Assembly (NCBI RefSeq): GCF_040719375.1
Contig: NZ_JBFDTP010000001.1
Span: 1,426,001-1,490,000 of the forward strand
Direction: 5' to 3'
Length of the DNA: 64,000 bases
From: Clostridium sp. AN503
GTDB lineage: Bacteria; Bacillota; Clostridia; Lachnospirales; Lachnospiraceae
The translations under genes and the position numbers were made by a program. A model generated the notes under the pieces. It had not been told where the DNA came from and searched no databases. It was given only the letters and a program-made list of their open reading frames with translations. Position 1 is the first letter of the stretch, and each line of letters starts with the position of its first letter. Positions 9,399 to 19,501 of the stretch are shown in pieces.

Positions 9399-10813
9399 TG
9401 GAAAACAAGGAATTCCAGGCCAAGATTGACCTGTGGATCGAAGAAAACAAGGAACAGATGATCGCGGATGCCATAGAGCTGGTAAAGATACGGAGCGTCA
9501 GCAGCAGGGGAGAGGGCGGATATCCCTATGGGACCGGCTGCGCAAAGGTGCTGGAAGCGGCGCTGGCTATGGCGGAGCGGATGGGATTTGAGGTGGAAAA
9601 CAATGATTATTATTCCGGCGCCGCGTACATGCCGGGAAAAACAGACCGCCAGCTTGGTATGTTCGGACATCTGGATATCGTACCGGAGGGGGATCTGGCA
9701 AATTGGGATTTTGACCCCTATGAGCCGGTGTTTAAGGACGGTTATATCCTGGGCCGGGGCTCCAGCGACAACAAATGCCCGGCGGTAGCGTCCCTTTATA
9801 CCATGAAATGCATCCGGGATCTGGGGGTTCCCATGGATCATACGGTACTGATGTATTTTGGATGTGAGGAGGAAGCCGGCATGAGTGATATCGTCCATTT
9901 CCTCCAGCATCATGAAGCGCCTGAGTTCTCATTTACTTCGGATGGAAGATACTCTCTCTGCCATGGGGAAAAGGGGATTTTGACAGCGGAACTGACGACG
10001 GATGTAAGCGGAAGCAATCTGGTCGGCCTTGAAGGCGGGCAGGCGTCCAATATGGTGCCGGACTACGCAAAAGCGGTGATACGGGGCGCGGCCTGTGAGA
10101 TACTTAAAAAGGCAGTGCCTGATGACTTTAAAGTGACGGACAACGGGGACGGCACCGTGACGGTGGAGGCGGCAGGGACCGCTGCCCATGCGGCGTTCCC
10201 GGAAGGCAGCGAGAGCGCCATCCAGAAGCTGGCTTCCGGTCTTGCTGCCGCCGGGATTTTAGACGAAAAAGGGCAGCAGGCCGTAAAATTCCTTTCGGAG
10301 GGCTTCCGGGATTATTATGGGACCGGTCTGGGAATTGATTTTGAGGATGATATTGTGGGGAAGACCACTGCTGTGGGAGGCGCTGTTTCTGTGAAGGACG
10401 GCAGGCTGATCCAGCTTTTGAATGTCCGGTATGCGTTGAAGGCTGACAGCGGAGCGATGATCCGCAGTCTGCATGATACATGCAGGGCTTATGGTTTTGA
10501 GGTGGAGAATCTGAAAAATGACCCGCCCATGTACGTGAGCCTGGATGACCCCTGTGTAAAGCTCCTCCACGAGACTGCTAACAGGTATCTGGACGGAACC
10601 TACCAGCCATATGTGATGGGCGGCGGGACTTATGCGAGAAAGATCCCCCGTGCGGTGGCATACGGGCCTACAACCAGAAAGATTGATGCTGTGGACCCTC
10701 TTGAGTATGGAGAAGGCCACCAGCCCAATGAGGGGATGAAGCTGTCGGATATGACCACGGGGATCCGTATTTATGTGAATGCATTGCTTGGTTTAGACGA
10801 ACTGTTAAAGTAG
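9395..10813 (+). CDS. M20-family dipeptidase (PepV/Sapep-like)
   Basis: Zinc-dependent dipeptidase of the PepV/Sapep group, 472 residues, the usual length. Metal and catalytic residues are visible in order: G-H-L-D-I-V-P-E-G (His, Asp), G-S-S-D-N-K (bridging Asp), E-E-E-A-G (general base and metal Glu), and E-G-H-Q-P-N-E (C-terminal His). The central lid-like insertion is present. It overlaps the M29 gene by four bases and is the last gene before a hairpin terminator, closing the peptide import-and-digest operon. Confidence 0.9.
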   Translation: MMENKEFQAKIDLWIEENKEQMIADAIELVKIRSVSSRGEGGYPYGTGCAKVLEAALAMAERMGFEVENNDYYSGAAYMPGKTDRQLGMFGHLDIVPEGDLANWDFDPYEPVFKDGYILGRGSSDNKCPAVASLYTMKCIRDLGVPMDHTVLMYFGCEEEAGMSDIVHFLQHHEAPEFSFTSDGRYSLCHGEKGILTAELTTDVSGSNLVGLEGGQASNMVPDYAKAVIRGAACEILKKAVPDDFKVTDNGDGTVTVEAAGTAAHAAFPEGSESAIQKLASGLAAAGILDEKGQQAVKFLSEGFRDYYGTGLGIDFEDDIVGKTTAVGGAVSVKDGRLIQLLNVRYALKADSGAMIRSLHDTCRAYGFEVENLKNDPPMYVSLDDPCVKLLHETANRYLDGTYQPYVMGGGTYARKIPRAVAYGPTTRKIDAVDPLEYGEGHQPNEGMKLSDMTTGIRIYVNALLGLDELLK

Positions 10814-10890
10814 AAAAGGATAGAAAATAATTGAAAATAAGCTTTTTATAAAACGCTCTCTTTTGAAGGACAGGGGATATGTTGGCCCCC

Positions 10891-10914
10891 GCTCTCTCGA
10901 AAGAGGGCATTTTT
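10891..10914 (+). terminator. Rho-independent terminator after the peptide operon
   Basis: Seven-base-pair stem (GCTCTCT / AAGAGGGC with one G-T pair) with a CGAA loop, followed within two bases by five T residues. It lies about 80 bases past the M20 dipeptidase stop. The rest of the gap to 11133 is AT-rich and holds the malate-operon promoter region. Confidence 0.6.
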
Positions 10915-11083
10915 ATGTTTGTCCCCTCTTCGCCCTGATTGTGCCTCCAAACGGAATAGTATATTCTTTCATGTTATTCTGTATAACGATGACAATAAAA
11001 CTGATAATATTTTGTCAATTATTTATAAAGTTACAAAACTTTTAGAATAGATACACAATCTGGGAAATCTCCCGCAAATTCCT

Positions 11084-11089
11084 TATAAT
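11084..11089 (+). promoter_or_regulatory. Candidate -10 box for the malate operon
   Basis: Perfect TATAAT 45 bases before the malic enzyme start. No good -35 hexamer lies 17 bases upstream, which fits an activator-dependent promoter. The AT-rich stretch at about 10985-11045 could hold sites for the CitB-type regulator encoded downstream (inference). Confidence 0.4.
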
Positions 11090-11133
11090 CAAGCCATATC
11101 AACCAAGAAAACGAAAAATTAGGAGGGAATGTT

Positions 11134-12309
<1,176 letters not shown>

Positions 12310-12386
12310 TGAGGGAAATGCATTTTCCGGGGAGGACCGTCCGGAGGGAGACGGCTCCCTGGAAATGGTGCAGGAAAGGGGAAAAT

Positions 12387-13667
12387 ATGGGGAAAAGTAT
12401 CAGAGAATTTGAAATTATGGGGATATCACTGCCGGTCTATCTGCTGATCACGGCGCTGACAGGTTTTGTTATGATGATGGGCTGGATGCCCAAGGGGATG
12501 ATCGGGGCATTTGCGGTCATGATGGTGTTTGGAGGGCTGTTCAATGCGGTCGGCAATAACCTTCCGATCGTAAAGACGTACCTGGGCGGCGGGGCCATTG
12601 TCTGCATCTTCGCTGCAGCCGCTATGGTGACATTTGGGCTGATCCCCGATGCGGTGGTGGAAAATGTGGATACGTTTATGAATACCACAGGATTTTTGAA
12701 TTTCTATATTGCGGCGTTGATCACGGGGAGTATCCTGGGAATGAACCGCACGCTGCTTCTGCGGGCGGCGGTCCGGTTCCTGCCGGTGGCGCTGTGCGCG
12801 ATGACCATGGCGATCCTTGCAGTGGGCGTGGTCGGTATGGTTATGGGATATGGATTTTCTGAAGCGGTGATGTATGTGGCGATCCCGATGATGGGCGGCG
12901 GCATGGGCGCCGGTGTGGTGCCGCTCTCCGGCATGTATGCGGAGGCGCTGGGACAGGATTCTTCTATTATCATCTCCCGGATGATCCCGGCGTCCACGCT
13001 GGGAAATGTGACGGCGATCATAGGCGCGGGGCTTCTGGCAAAGCTTGGCGAGGTGAAGCCCGCTCTTTCTGGAAATGGGAAGCTGATGCGGAAAGAGACA
13101 GAGGATATGAAGGACAGCGCCATGCTCCCGGTGGGCGTCCAGATGATGGGGATCGGGATGGTGCTGGCCTTAAGCTTCTACCTGATCGGTACGATCATAG
13201 GCAAGCTGGTACCTGCGATCCACACCTATGCGTGGATGATCATTATGGTGGCGCTCTCCAAGGCGCTGGGTGTTATCCCGTCCAAGTTTGAACAGGCGGC
13301 GAAACAGTGGAGCAGCTTTGTCATGGGCAACTGGACCCAGGCGCTCCTGGTGGGGATCGGTATTTCCATGATCGATCTGGTGGCAGTGGCGGAGGCATTT
13401 TCCATTACCTATCTGATCCTGGTGCTGGTGGTGGTCGGCGGCGTGGCCCTGGGAGCGGGGATCGGCGGATATCTGGTGGGCTTTTATCCCATCGAGTCGG
13501 CCATCACCGCGGGGCTTTGCACCACCAATATGGGCGGGACCGGCGATATCGCGGTTTTGTCGGCGGCGCACCGGATGGAGCTTCTGCCGTTTGCGCAGAT
13601 ATCCACCAGGATCTGCGGGGCGCTGATCCTGATCGTGGCAAGCGTGCTGGTGAAGGTTTTGCTGTAA
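12387..13667 (+). CDS. maeP: 2-hydroxycarboxylate transporter (MaeP/CitS family), probable malate uptake
   Basis: Sodium- or proton-coupled carboxylate transporter of the 2HCT family, 426 residues, with about eleven hydrophobic segments. The two family-defining Gly-rich re-entrant loops are present: M-G-G-G-M-G-A-G in the first half and M-G-G-T-G-D in the second. The frame is open from 12309, but AGGAAAGGGG precedes the ATG at 12387 and homologous N-termini begin with a short cytoplasmic tail, so 12387 is chosen. Linkage to malic enzyme suggests malate as substrate; citrate is the main alternative. Confidence 0.88.
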   Translation: MGKSIREFEIMGISLPVYLLITALTGFVMMMGWMPKGMIGAFAVMMVFGGLFNAVGNNLPIVKTYLGGGAIVCIFAAAAMVTFGLIPDAVVENVDTFMNTTGFLNFYIAALITGSILGMNRTLLLRAAVRFLPVALCAMTMAILAVGVVGMVMGYGFSEAVMYVAIPMMGGGMGAGVVPLSGMYAEALGQDSSIIISRMIPASTLGNVTAIIGAGLLAKLGEVKPALSGNGKLMRKETEDMKDSAMLPVGVQMMGIGMVLALSFYLIGTIIGKLVPAIHTYAWMIIMVALSKALGVIPSKFEQAAKQWSSFVMGNWTQALLVGIGISMIDLVAVAEAFSITYLILVLVVVGGVALGAGIGGYLVGFYPIESAITAGLCTTNMGGTGDIAVLSAAHRMELLPFAQISTRICGALILIVASVLVKVLL

Positions 13668-13779
13668 CGGAGCAGGCTGCGGCTGGATCAGGGCTGAATG
13701 TGGATTAATTCCTTGCAAACGTGTCTGGCGCATATTAGAATAGAGATAACAGAGTTTGTGGCGCAGGGAAGGAATTGGA

Positions 13780-15459
13780 ATGGGTCAGAAGATTGCAAAG
13801 CAGGGGGCGGCAAAACAGAACAATACCAAACAGAAGACCATCGAGCAGAGGCTGTATCATACCTACGGGCTGGGGGTGTTTCTGATGATCCTGGTATCGG
13901 TAGGGATTACCCTGTATTACAGCATTGCGTGGCAGCAAAACCAGATGGATCAGTCCATTTCCAGCATGGCGGCAGTGCTGGGGCAGATGCCGATGGTGGC
14001 GGAGACGCTTAAGGGGCGTGCGGCCCCGGAAGAACTGGTTGACTATCTGGAGCATGTGAGGGAAGTTTCCGAGAATCTGGATGTGGTCACGGTCTGCGAT
14101 GCGGACAGTATCCGTATCTATCACCCGGATAAGAGCCGGATCGGGCAGAGATTTGTGGGCGGTGACGAGGCGGCGATCCTTGCAGGAGCAGATCCGTATA
14201 TTACGGATGGGACCGGGACCCTGGGACACCAGCGCCGCGCGTTTTATCCGGTGAGGGATGATGAGGGGACGATCATAGGCTTTGTGATGGCGTCTGTGCT
14301 GACAGAGAGCATCCGCCAGATGCGCAACCGGATCCTTTTGGTGTTTGCTGCCCTGTCCCTGCTTCTTTTGGGCGTGGGAGCAGTACTGACCAACCGCACC
14401 ATGGGACATCTGAAACGCCTTCTGATGGGGTATAAGCCGGAGGAATTTGTCACCCGGTACGTGGAGCGCAGTGAGGTGATGGATGCGCTGGATGAAGGGC
14501 TCATCGCGGTGAACCCGGATGCGGAAGTGATCATGATGAATAAGTCTGCCAGGGAAATGCTGGGCTTGGATGATGCGCGGCGGATCGAAGGGGAGAAGCT
14601 TACGGATCTGTATCCGGATTCCAAACTGCCGGAGGTTATGAAGACCGGGCAGGCCCAGTACAATGCCTCCATGGTGTTGGGCGGAAACCATATTTTGAAC
14701 AGCCGGATCCCGCTTCTGGAGCATGGGCGGATCGCAGGGGCCATATCCATTTACCGGGACAAGACGGAGGTCATGAAGCTGGCGGAGGAGCTGACCGGGG
14801 CCAGGGATATGTTGGAAACCCTGCGGGCCTTCAACCATGAGTTTATGAACAAGCTGCACGTGATCCTGGGTTACCTGCAGCTTGGGGAATATGACACGGC
14901 CATGGACTACATCACCAACACCACGCTGGTGTCCAGCCAGGCGGTGCGGGAGGTGACCAACCAGATCACGGTTTCCCATATATCGGCGCTGGTCATCGGG
15001 AAAATGATGCGGGCAAGTGAACTGGGGATCCGGCTGAAGCTGAAAAACGGAAGCCACTGTTCTTCTGAGGAATTGACGCTTCCGGTTGATCATTATGTGA
15101 CGATCATCGGCAACCTGGTGGAGAATGCCATAGAGGAGTTGAACGCCCACAATTATCTGGTTAAGGAGATCGAGCTTGGGGTCTACTGTGACCGGGAGGG
15201 GGCCGTCATTACCTGTGAGGATACCGGCGGCGGGATTCCCGATGAGATCCGGGCGCAGATGTTTGAGCGGGGCATTTCCACGAAAGGAGAGGGGCGGGGG
15301 ACCGGCCTGCCGTTGGTGATGAGCCTTGTAAAACAGAACCGGGGAGAGATCTCCGTGGATACGGAGGATGGAGAAGGCACCTGTATCACGGTCAGTTTTG
15401 TGACAAAAGAGGAGACGCCGGACGAATCCGGGAAAGGAGAGGGCGCATGTATCGGGTAA
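13780..15459 (+). CDS. maeK: Sensor histidine kinase, CitA/DcuS/MaeK family
   Basis: Membrane kinase sensing extracellular C4-dicarboxylates or citrate, 559 residues from ATG 13780 (GGGAAGGA upstream; the TTG at 13756 is rejected). Layout: membrane helix at about 25-45, extracytoplasmic PAS-like sensor, second helix at about 185-205, cytoplasmic PAS, then the family's phosphoacceptor motif N-H-E-F-M-N-K-L-H with His353, and a HATPase domain with N-A-I-E-E-L-N and D-T-G-G-G-I-P. It overlaps the regulator gene by 13 bases. It probably controls the malic enzyme/transporter genes upstream. Confidence 0.88.
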   Translation: MGQKIAKQGAAKQNNTKQKTIEQRLYHTYGLGVFLMILVSVGITLYYSIAWQQNQMDQSISSMAAVLGQMPMVAETLKGRAAPEELVDYLEHVREVSENLDVVTVCDADSIRIYHPDKSRIGQRFVGGDEAAILAGADPYITDGTGTLGHQRRAFYPVRDDEGTIIGFVMASVLTESIRQMRNRILLVFAALSLLLLGVGAVLTNRTMGHLKRLLMGYKPEEFVTRYVERSEVMDALDEGLIAVNPDAEVIMMNKSAREMLGLDDARRIEGEKLTDLYPDSKLPEVMKTGQAQYNASMVLGGNHILNSRIPLLEHGRIAGAISIYRDKTEVMKLAEELTGARDMLETLRAFNHEFMNKLHVILGYLQLGEYDTAMDYITNTTLVSSQAVREVTNQITVSHISALVIGKMMRASELGIRLKLKNGSHCSSEELTLPVDHYVTIIGNLVENAIEELNAHNYLVKEIELGVYCDREGAVITCEDTGGGIPDEIRAQMFERGISTKGEGRGTGLPLVMSLVKQNRGEISVDTEDGEGTCITVSFVTKEETPDESGKGEGACIG

Positions 15460-16142
15460 TTATTGTGGAGGACGATCCCATGGTCGGTTCCATCAACCGG
15501 AAGTATGTAGATATGAACCCGCAGTTTAAAGTGATGGGGGTTTTTAAAAATGGGAAAGAGGGGCTCCAGTATGTGCGGAAATACCCGGTGGACCTGGTCA
15601 TTCTGGACTATTACATGCCGCTTATGAATGGGATGGAGTTTATCAGCCAGATGAAGAGGCTGGAGCGGCGGCCGGAGGTGATCATGGTGACAGCCGCCAA
15701 TGAGGCGGAGACGGTGAGGCAGCTTTTGGGAGCAGGTATTGTGGATTATCTGGTGAAGCCCTTTGAATATGCCAGGTTTGAGCGTGCACTGGAGGCTTTT
15801 TCCGGCAGGCAGGAGCTTCTGGCTGCGTCGGCTGACGGCATGAGCCAGCGGGAGATCGACAGCATTTTAAAAGGTGGGAACGCAGACAGTAAGCGCCCGG
15901 CCCGGATGCAGAAGGGGCTTCAGGAGCAGACCTTAGAGACGGTCCGGCAGTATATGCGGGAGAACCCGGATAAAGAGTTCACCAGTGAGGAGATCGCCGA
16001 ACAGGTCCACCTTTCCCGGGTGACGATCAGACGTTATGTAAACTATATGCTGGAGACCCATGAGATCGCCAGCGACATTGACTACCGCACCGGTGGAAGA
16101 CCGTCGATCAAATACCGTTATATCCGCCGGGACGGAGTATGA
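15447..16142 (+). CDS. maeR: Response regulator, CitB/DcuR/MaeR family
   Basis: Cytoplasmic DNA-binding regulator, 231 residues. The receiver domain has the acidic pair D9-D10, phosphoacceptor Asp54 in V-I-L-D-Y-Y-M-P and Lys in V-K-P-F. The C-terminal domain carries a helix-turn-helix (T-S-E-E-I-A-E-Q-V-H-L-S-R-V-T-I-R-R-Y) as in CitB/DcuR. AAAGGAG lies before the ATG, inside the kinase gene. It is the cognate partner of the preceding kinase. Confidence 0.9.
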   Translation: MYRVIIVEDDPMVGSINRKYVDMNPQFKVMGVFKNGKEGLQYVRKYPVDLVILDYYMPLMNGMEFISQMKRLERRPEVIMVTAANEAETVRQLLGAGIVDYLVKPFEYARFERALEAFSGRQELLAASADGMSQREIDSILKGGNADSKRPARMQKGLQEQTLETVRQYMRENPDKEFTSEEIAEQVHLSRVTIRRYVNYMLETHEIASDIDYRTGGRPSIKYRYIRRDGV

Positions 16143-16190
16143 TATTGCCATGAACAATAGTTACAAAAGCCGGAGTTTACAGGCATTTCA

Positions 16191-16219
16191 TTGACATTAA
16201 ATTAACGATGTGATAGACT
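16191..16219 (+). promoter_or_regulatory. Sigma-A promoter with extended -10 for the flavin reductase gene
   Basis: TTGACA at 16191-16196, a 17-base spacer, then TAGACT at 16214-16219 preceded by TGA (extended -10). It lies 54 bases before the reductase start and well after the response regulator stop, so the reductase has its own promoter. Confidence 0.65.
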
Positions 16220-16272
16220 ATTGCTGCTAATGGCAACAAGAACTTTAATTTCAATCATGGGAGGAAAATGAA

Positions 16273-18135
16273 ATGAGAAAATCAGGCAGAAAACTGATGT
16301 CTGTTGCAGTTGCAGCAGCTATGGTTTTATCCCTGGCAGCATGTGGCGGCAAGACAGCCGATACAACCACGGCAGCTACCACTGAGGCAGCTACTGAGGC
16401 GACCACAGCAGCGGAGTCCACAGAAGCGGAGACCGAGGCAGCTAAGGCAGAGAACCAGCAGGCAGACATCGTGGTGATCGGTGCAGGCGGCGCAGGTATG
16501 ACCGCAGCGATCCAGGCCGTGCAGGACGGCGCAACCGATGTGGTTGTTCTGGAGAAGATGCCGATCACGGGAGGCAATACCACCCGTTCCACCGGCGGCT
16601 TAAATGCATGTGCAACTACATACCAGGAAGCAGACGGCATCGAGGATTCCGTGGAGCTGTTCGTGGAAGACACCATGAAGGGCGGCAAGGAGTTAAATGA
16701 TAAAGAACTGGTTACTGTAATGGCTGAGAATTCCGCAGCAGCAGTTGACTGGGTAAATGAGATCGGCGGCGATTTAAGCGTGGTAGGCATGTTCGGCGGA
16801 GCAAGCGTAAAGCGTATCCACAGACCGTCCGACACCTCCGCAGTGGGCCCGATGTTAGTGAAGACCCTCAATGCGAAGATGGAGGAACTGAACATCCCGG
16901 TTCTCTTAGAGACCACCGCAAAGCAGATCCTGGTGAACGACAAGGGCGCCGTATCCGGCGTGGTTGCTGTTGACAAGGACGGCAATGAGATGACGATCGA
17001 CTGTACCGCAGTGATCCTGGCTACCGGCGGTTTTGGCGCCAATGCGCAGATGGTAGAGGAGTACAAGCCTGACTTAAAGGGCTTTGGCACCACCAACCAT
17101 GCAGGCGCGACCGGCGACGGTATTGCCATGGCAAAGGAGCTGGGCGCAGCATTTGTTGATATGGATCAGGTTCAGACCCACCCGACCGTAAACCCGGAGA
17201 CCCAGACCATGTACACCGAGGGCGTGCGCGGCAACGGTGCGATCCTGGTGAACAAAGAAGGCAAACGTTTTGTAAATGAGCTGGAGACCCGTGACGTGGT
17301 ATCTGCAGCTATCCTGGAGCAGACCGACGGGGAATGCTATATGGTATTTGATCAGGCCGTAAGAGACAGCTTGTCTGCTATCGAGTCCTACATCAAAGCA
17401 GGTATTGTGAGTGAGGCTGAGACTCCGGAGGAGTTAGGCGAGGCGATCGGCATTGACGGCGCAGCTCTGGCAGAGACCTTGAGCATCTATGCAGGTTATC
17501 AGGAGAGCGGCAAGGATGATGACTTCGGCCGTGAGAGCATGGAGCTTCCGCTGACCGAGCCGAAATACTACGCAGCTCTGTGCGCGCCGGCGATCCATCA
17601 CACCATGGGCGGCGTGAAGATCAATACCAGCTGTGAAGTCTTAAAAGAGGATGGAAACGCGGTCGCAGGTCTGTTCGCAGCAGGTGAGATCACCGGAGGC
17701 GTTCACGGCGCAAACCGTCTGGGCGGCAACGCGGTGACCGATATCGTGGTATTTGGCCGTATCGCAGGTACTTCTGCTGAGGATTATGTTATGGCAAACG
17801 GCGGGCATACTGAGGCTGAGATCACCGCGGGCGGCGATGAGGCGGCAGCAGCGCCGGAGGCTCAGGGTAATTATAAGGATGGCGTGTATGAAGGTACCGG
17901 TAAGGGCAACAATGGCGACATCAAGGTAGAAGTGAAGGTTGAGGGCGGCAATATTACCGCGATCACCTTGAAGGAGCACGGCGAGACCGAGGGTATCTAT
18001 GAGGCGGCTGAGAAAAATGTTGTTGCTGACATCATTAAGACTCAGAACGCAGAGGTAGATGCAGTGTCCGGAGCGACCAATACCAGCAATGGTATTATGG
18101 AAGCGGTGGCGAATGCTCTTAAGGATGCTAAGTGA
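16273..18135 (+). CDS. Exported flavin-dependent fumarate-reductase-like lipoprotein with FMN-binding domain
   Basis: 620 residues. Signal peptide with lipobox L-A-A-C (Cys24), a Thr/Ala/Glu-rich linker, then an FAD-binding domain (V-I-G-A-G-G-A-G near residue 70). The flavocytochrome-c/fumarate reductase active-site region R-F-V-N-E-L-E-T-R-D retains the proton-donating Arg, with H-H-T-M-G-G and G-A-N-R-L-G-G as expected. The C-terminal FMN-binding domain (about 535-620) contains D-A-V-S-G-A-T, the site where ApbE-type enzymes attach FMN to Thr. It probably reduces an extracellular acceptor such as fumarate, urocanate or another enoate with electrons from membrane flavin carriers. The substrate is unknown; malate genes upstream make fumarate a fair guess. 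Confidence 0.85.
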   Translation: MRKSGRKLMSVAVAAAMVLSLAACGGKTADTTTAATTEAATEATTAAESTEAETEAAKAENQQADIVVIGAGGAGMTAAIQAVQDGATDVVVLEKMPITGGNTTRSTGGLNACATTYQEADGIEDSVELFVEDTMKGGKELNDKELVTVMAENSAAAVDWVNEIGGDLSVVGMFGGASVKRIHRPSDTSAVGPMLVKTLNAKMEELNIPVLLETTAKQILVNDKGAVSGVVAVDKDGNEMTIDCTAVILATGGFGANAQMVEEYKPDLKGFGTTNHAGATGDGIAMAKELGAAFVDMDQVQTHPTVNPETQTMYTEGVRGNGAILVNKEGKRFVNELETRDVVSAAILEQTDGECYMVFDQAVRDSLSAIESYIKAGIVSEAETPEELGEAIGIDGAALAETLSIYAGYQESGKDDDFGRESMELPLTEPKYYAALCAPAIHHTMGGVKINTSCEVLKEDGNAVAGLFAAGEITGGVHGANRLGGNAVTDIVVFGRIAGTSAEDYVMANGGHTEAEITAGGDEAAAAPEAQGNYKDGVYEGTGKGNNGDIKVEVKVEGGNITAITLKEHGETEGIYEAAEKNVVADIIKTQNAEVDAVSGATNTSNGIMEAVANALKDAK

Positions 18136-18163
18136 GTTTGCCTGGATAGCGGAGTAGAGAAAC

Positions 18164-18438
18164 GTCCGTGTATGGGCGCAGGGATTGGTGAAACGAAGCG
18201 CAGCGGCTGTTTGTCGTCGGCGGGAAACACTAACCTTCCTGCAATATAAAAACCGGGGCACCGGTGACAGTCGGCGGGAAATCCTGATGGATTTCCCGCC
18301 TCCGCGTCACCTCTCGGCCTGACGTTGTGCGTCAGGCCGAGTCCCCGGTTTTTTTATTGCAGGAAGCTAAGTGTTTCTAAGCCTCCGCAAGATGCCGCTG
18401 CGCTTTCGTTTCACCAATCCCTGCGCCCATACACGGAC
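18164..18438. repeat. 275-bp branched palindromic element
   Basis: Outer arms 18164-18206 and 18394-18438 are reverse complements except for a one-base indel. Pairing resumes inward (about 18225-18258 with 18342-18380), including AACCGGGG/CCCCGGTT. Nested inside are two further hairpins: 18273-18300 (12-bp stem, TGAT loop) and 18313-18341 (11-bp stem, 7-base loop), plus GGTGAC/GTCACC (18263/18306) enclosing the first. It follows the reductase stop by 28 bases and ends its stem in a T-run, so it can terminate transcription. Its size suggests a mobile palindromic repeat. Frames read through it are not convincing genes. Confidence 0.8.
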
Positions 18439-18526
18439 TGTGCTCTGGCTGCGCTGGGGAGGAAAAGCGAAAAGAAAAAATGGAATGTTGGAAGGTTATG
18501 TAAATTATGTAAATCTGCCTGGGGTA

Positions 18527-18555
18527 TTGACGGGGATTTTGGAAAGGGATATAGT
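18527..18555 (+). promoter_or_regulatory. Sigma-A promoter for the first TIM-barrel gene
   Basis: TTGACG at 18527-18532, a 17-base spacer and TATAGT at 18550-18555. The palindrome TGTAAAAGTTTACA lies about 34 bases further on, between the promoter and the start codon. Confidence 0.6.
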
Positions 18556-18588
18556 TTTAGGCATATGAGGTTAGGGGTGTTGAGGGGA

Positions 18589-18602
18589 TGTAAAAGTTTA
18601 CA
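18589..18602. promoter_or_regulatory. Operator TGTAAA-NN-TTTACA, copy 1
   Basis: TGTAAAAGTTTACA, perfect inverted six-base arms around AG. The same motif occurs at 20827-20840 before the oxidoreductase gene, and related half-sites crowd the LacI gene promoter. It sits downstream of the promoter, a typical roadblock position. The likely binder is the LacI-type protein encoded at 19502-20512 (inference). Confidence 0.6.
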
Positions 18603-18634
18603 GGGGAATGTAAAAAGATGAGGAGGGTGCAGGT

Positions 18635-19402
18635 GTGAAATTTGGGGTGAGTTCTTATGTCTGGGTGTCTCCGTTTTCTAATGATACGATCGGACAGTTG
18701 AGGCATGCTAAGGATCTGGGGTTTGATATTTATGAGATTGGGGTGGAGGAGCCGGGGGCGTTTGATCCGGTTCTTGTGAGGCGGGAGGCTGACCGGGTGG
18801 GGATACAGGTGAACGTCTGCGGGGCTTTTGGGATGGAACGGGATATCAGCTCGGATAATCCGGATTATCGGGATACTGGGATGGCTTATATCAGGACTTT
18901 GATCGATATGGCGTCTATACTGGGGTCGCCTTATGTGGCGGGGCCGATGTATGCCGCCACTGGCAGGACGCGGCTTGCGTCTGGAGAGGAACGGGAACGG
19001 CAATGGGCTTATGTGGTTGGGAATGTCAGGGAGCTTGCAGGGTATGCTGCTTCTAAGGGCGTCAGGCTGGCGCTGGAGGTCCTGAACCGGTTTGAAACGG
19101 ATTTTCTGAATACGGTTGAGCAGGGAAACCGGCTGTTGGATGATATTGGCTGTGATAACGTGGGATTTTTGCTGGATACGTTTCATATGAATATTGAGGA
19201 GAAGGACTTGGGACAGGCGATCAGGATGGCGGGTGACAGATTGTTTGATTTCCACGCGTGTGCGAATGACAGAGGGACGCCGGGGGAGGATCATCTGGAC
19301 TGGGGAGAGATCGCCAGGGCGGTTTCTCTGTGGAGGCCGCTGGCTGCCAGCCAGGATGCGCTGGCTTTGGAGGGGCTTCGATTCCTTAAAGAGAATTTGT
19401 GA
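18635..19402 (+). CDS. Sugar phosphate isomerase/epimerase-like TIM-barrel protein
   Basis: 255-residue AP-endonuclease-2/xylose-isomerase-like TIM barrel. GTG start with AGGAGGG upstream. Metal-site residues typical of the family are visible: A-L-E-V-L-N-R-F (Glu), L-L-D-T-F-H-M (Asp, His), F-H-A-C-A-N-D (His) and A-L-E-G-L at the end (Glu). The segment V-L-N-R-F-E-T-D resembles D-tagatose/D-psicose 3-epimerases, so C3 epimerisation of a ketose is possible. The gene is unusually rich in GGG and other G-ending codons compared with its neighbours. It belongs to the LacI-controlled catabolic locus by operator sharing. Confidence 0.75.
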   Translation: MKFGVSSYVWVSPFSNDTIGQLRHAKDLGFDIYEIGVEEPGAFDPVLVRREADRVGIQVNVCGAFGMERDISSDNPDYRDTGMAYIRTLIDMASILGSPYVAGPMYAATGRTRLASGEERERQWAYVVGNVRELAGYAASKGVRLALEVLNRFETDFLNTVEQGNRLLDDIGCDNVGFLLDTFHMNIEEKDLGQAIRMAGDRLFDFHACANDRGTPGEDHLDWGEIARAVSLWRPLAASQDALALEGLRFLKENL

Positions 19403-19438
19403 TAAGAGCGTGGTGAGCATTTGAGACCAGGTGAGATG

Positions 19439-19473
19439 AGCCGGGAAATACCGTTAGATGGTATTTCCCGGCT
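19439..19473. terminator. Terminator-like hairpin between convergent genes
   Basis: Perfect 14-bp stem AGCCGGGAAATACC / GGTATTTCCCGGCT with a 7-base loop, between the end of the TIM-barrel gene and the end of the LacI gene. No long T-run follows on either strand, so termination strength is uncertain. Confidence 0.5.
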
Positions 19474-19501
19474 TATGTGCTTGCTGGTGGAGGCTCAACA
19501 G

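Noticed and set aside
13735..15150. Open frame of 471 codons on the minus strand
   Set aside because: Antisense shadow of the CitA-type kinase; rich in His/Arg/Gln with no domain.
18325..18621. Short open frame through the palindromic element
   Set aside because: Generated by the repeat arms; low-complexity, no domain, and no good ribosome binding site.
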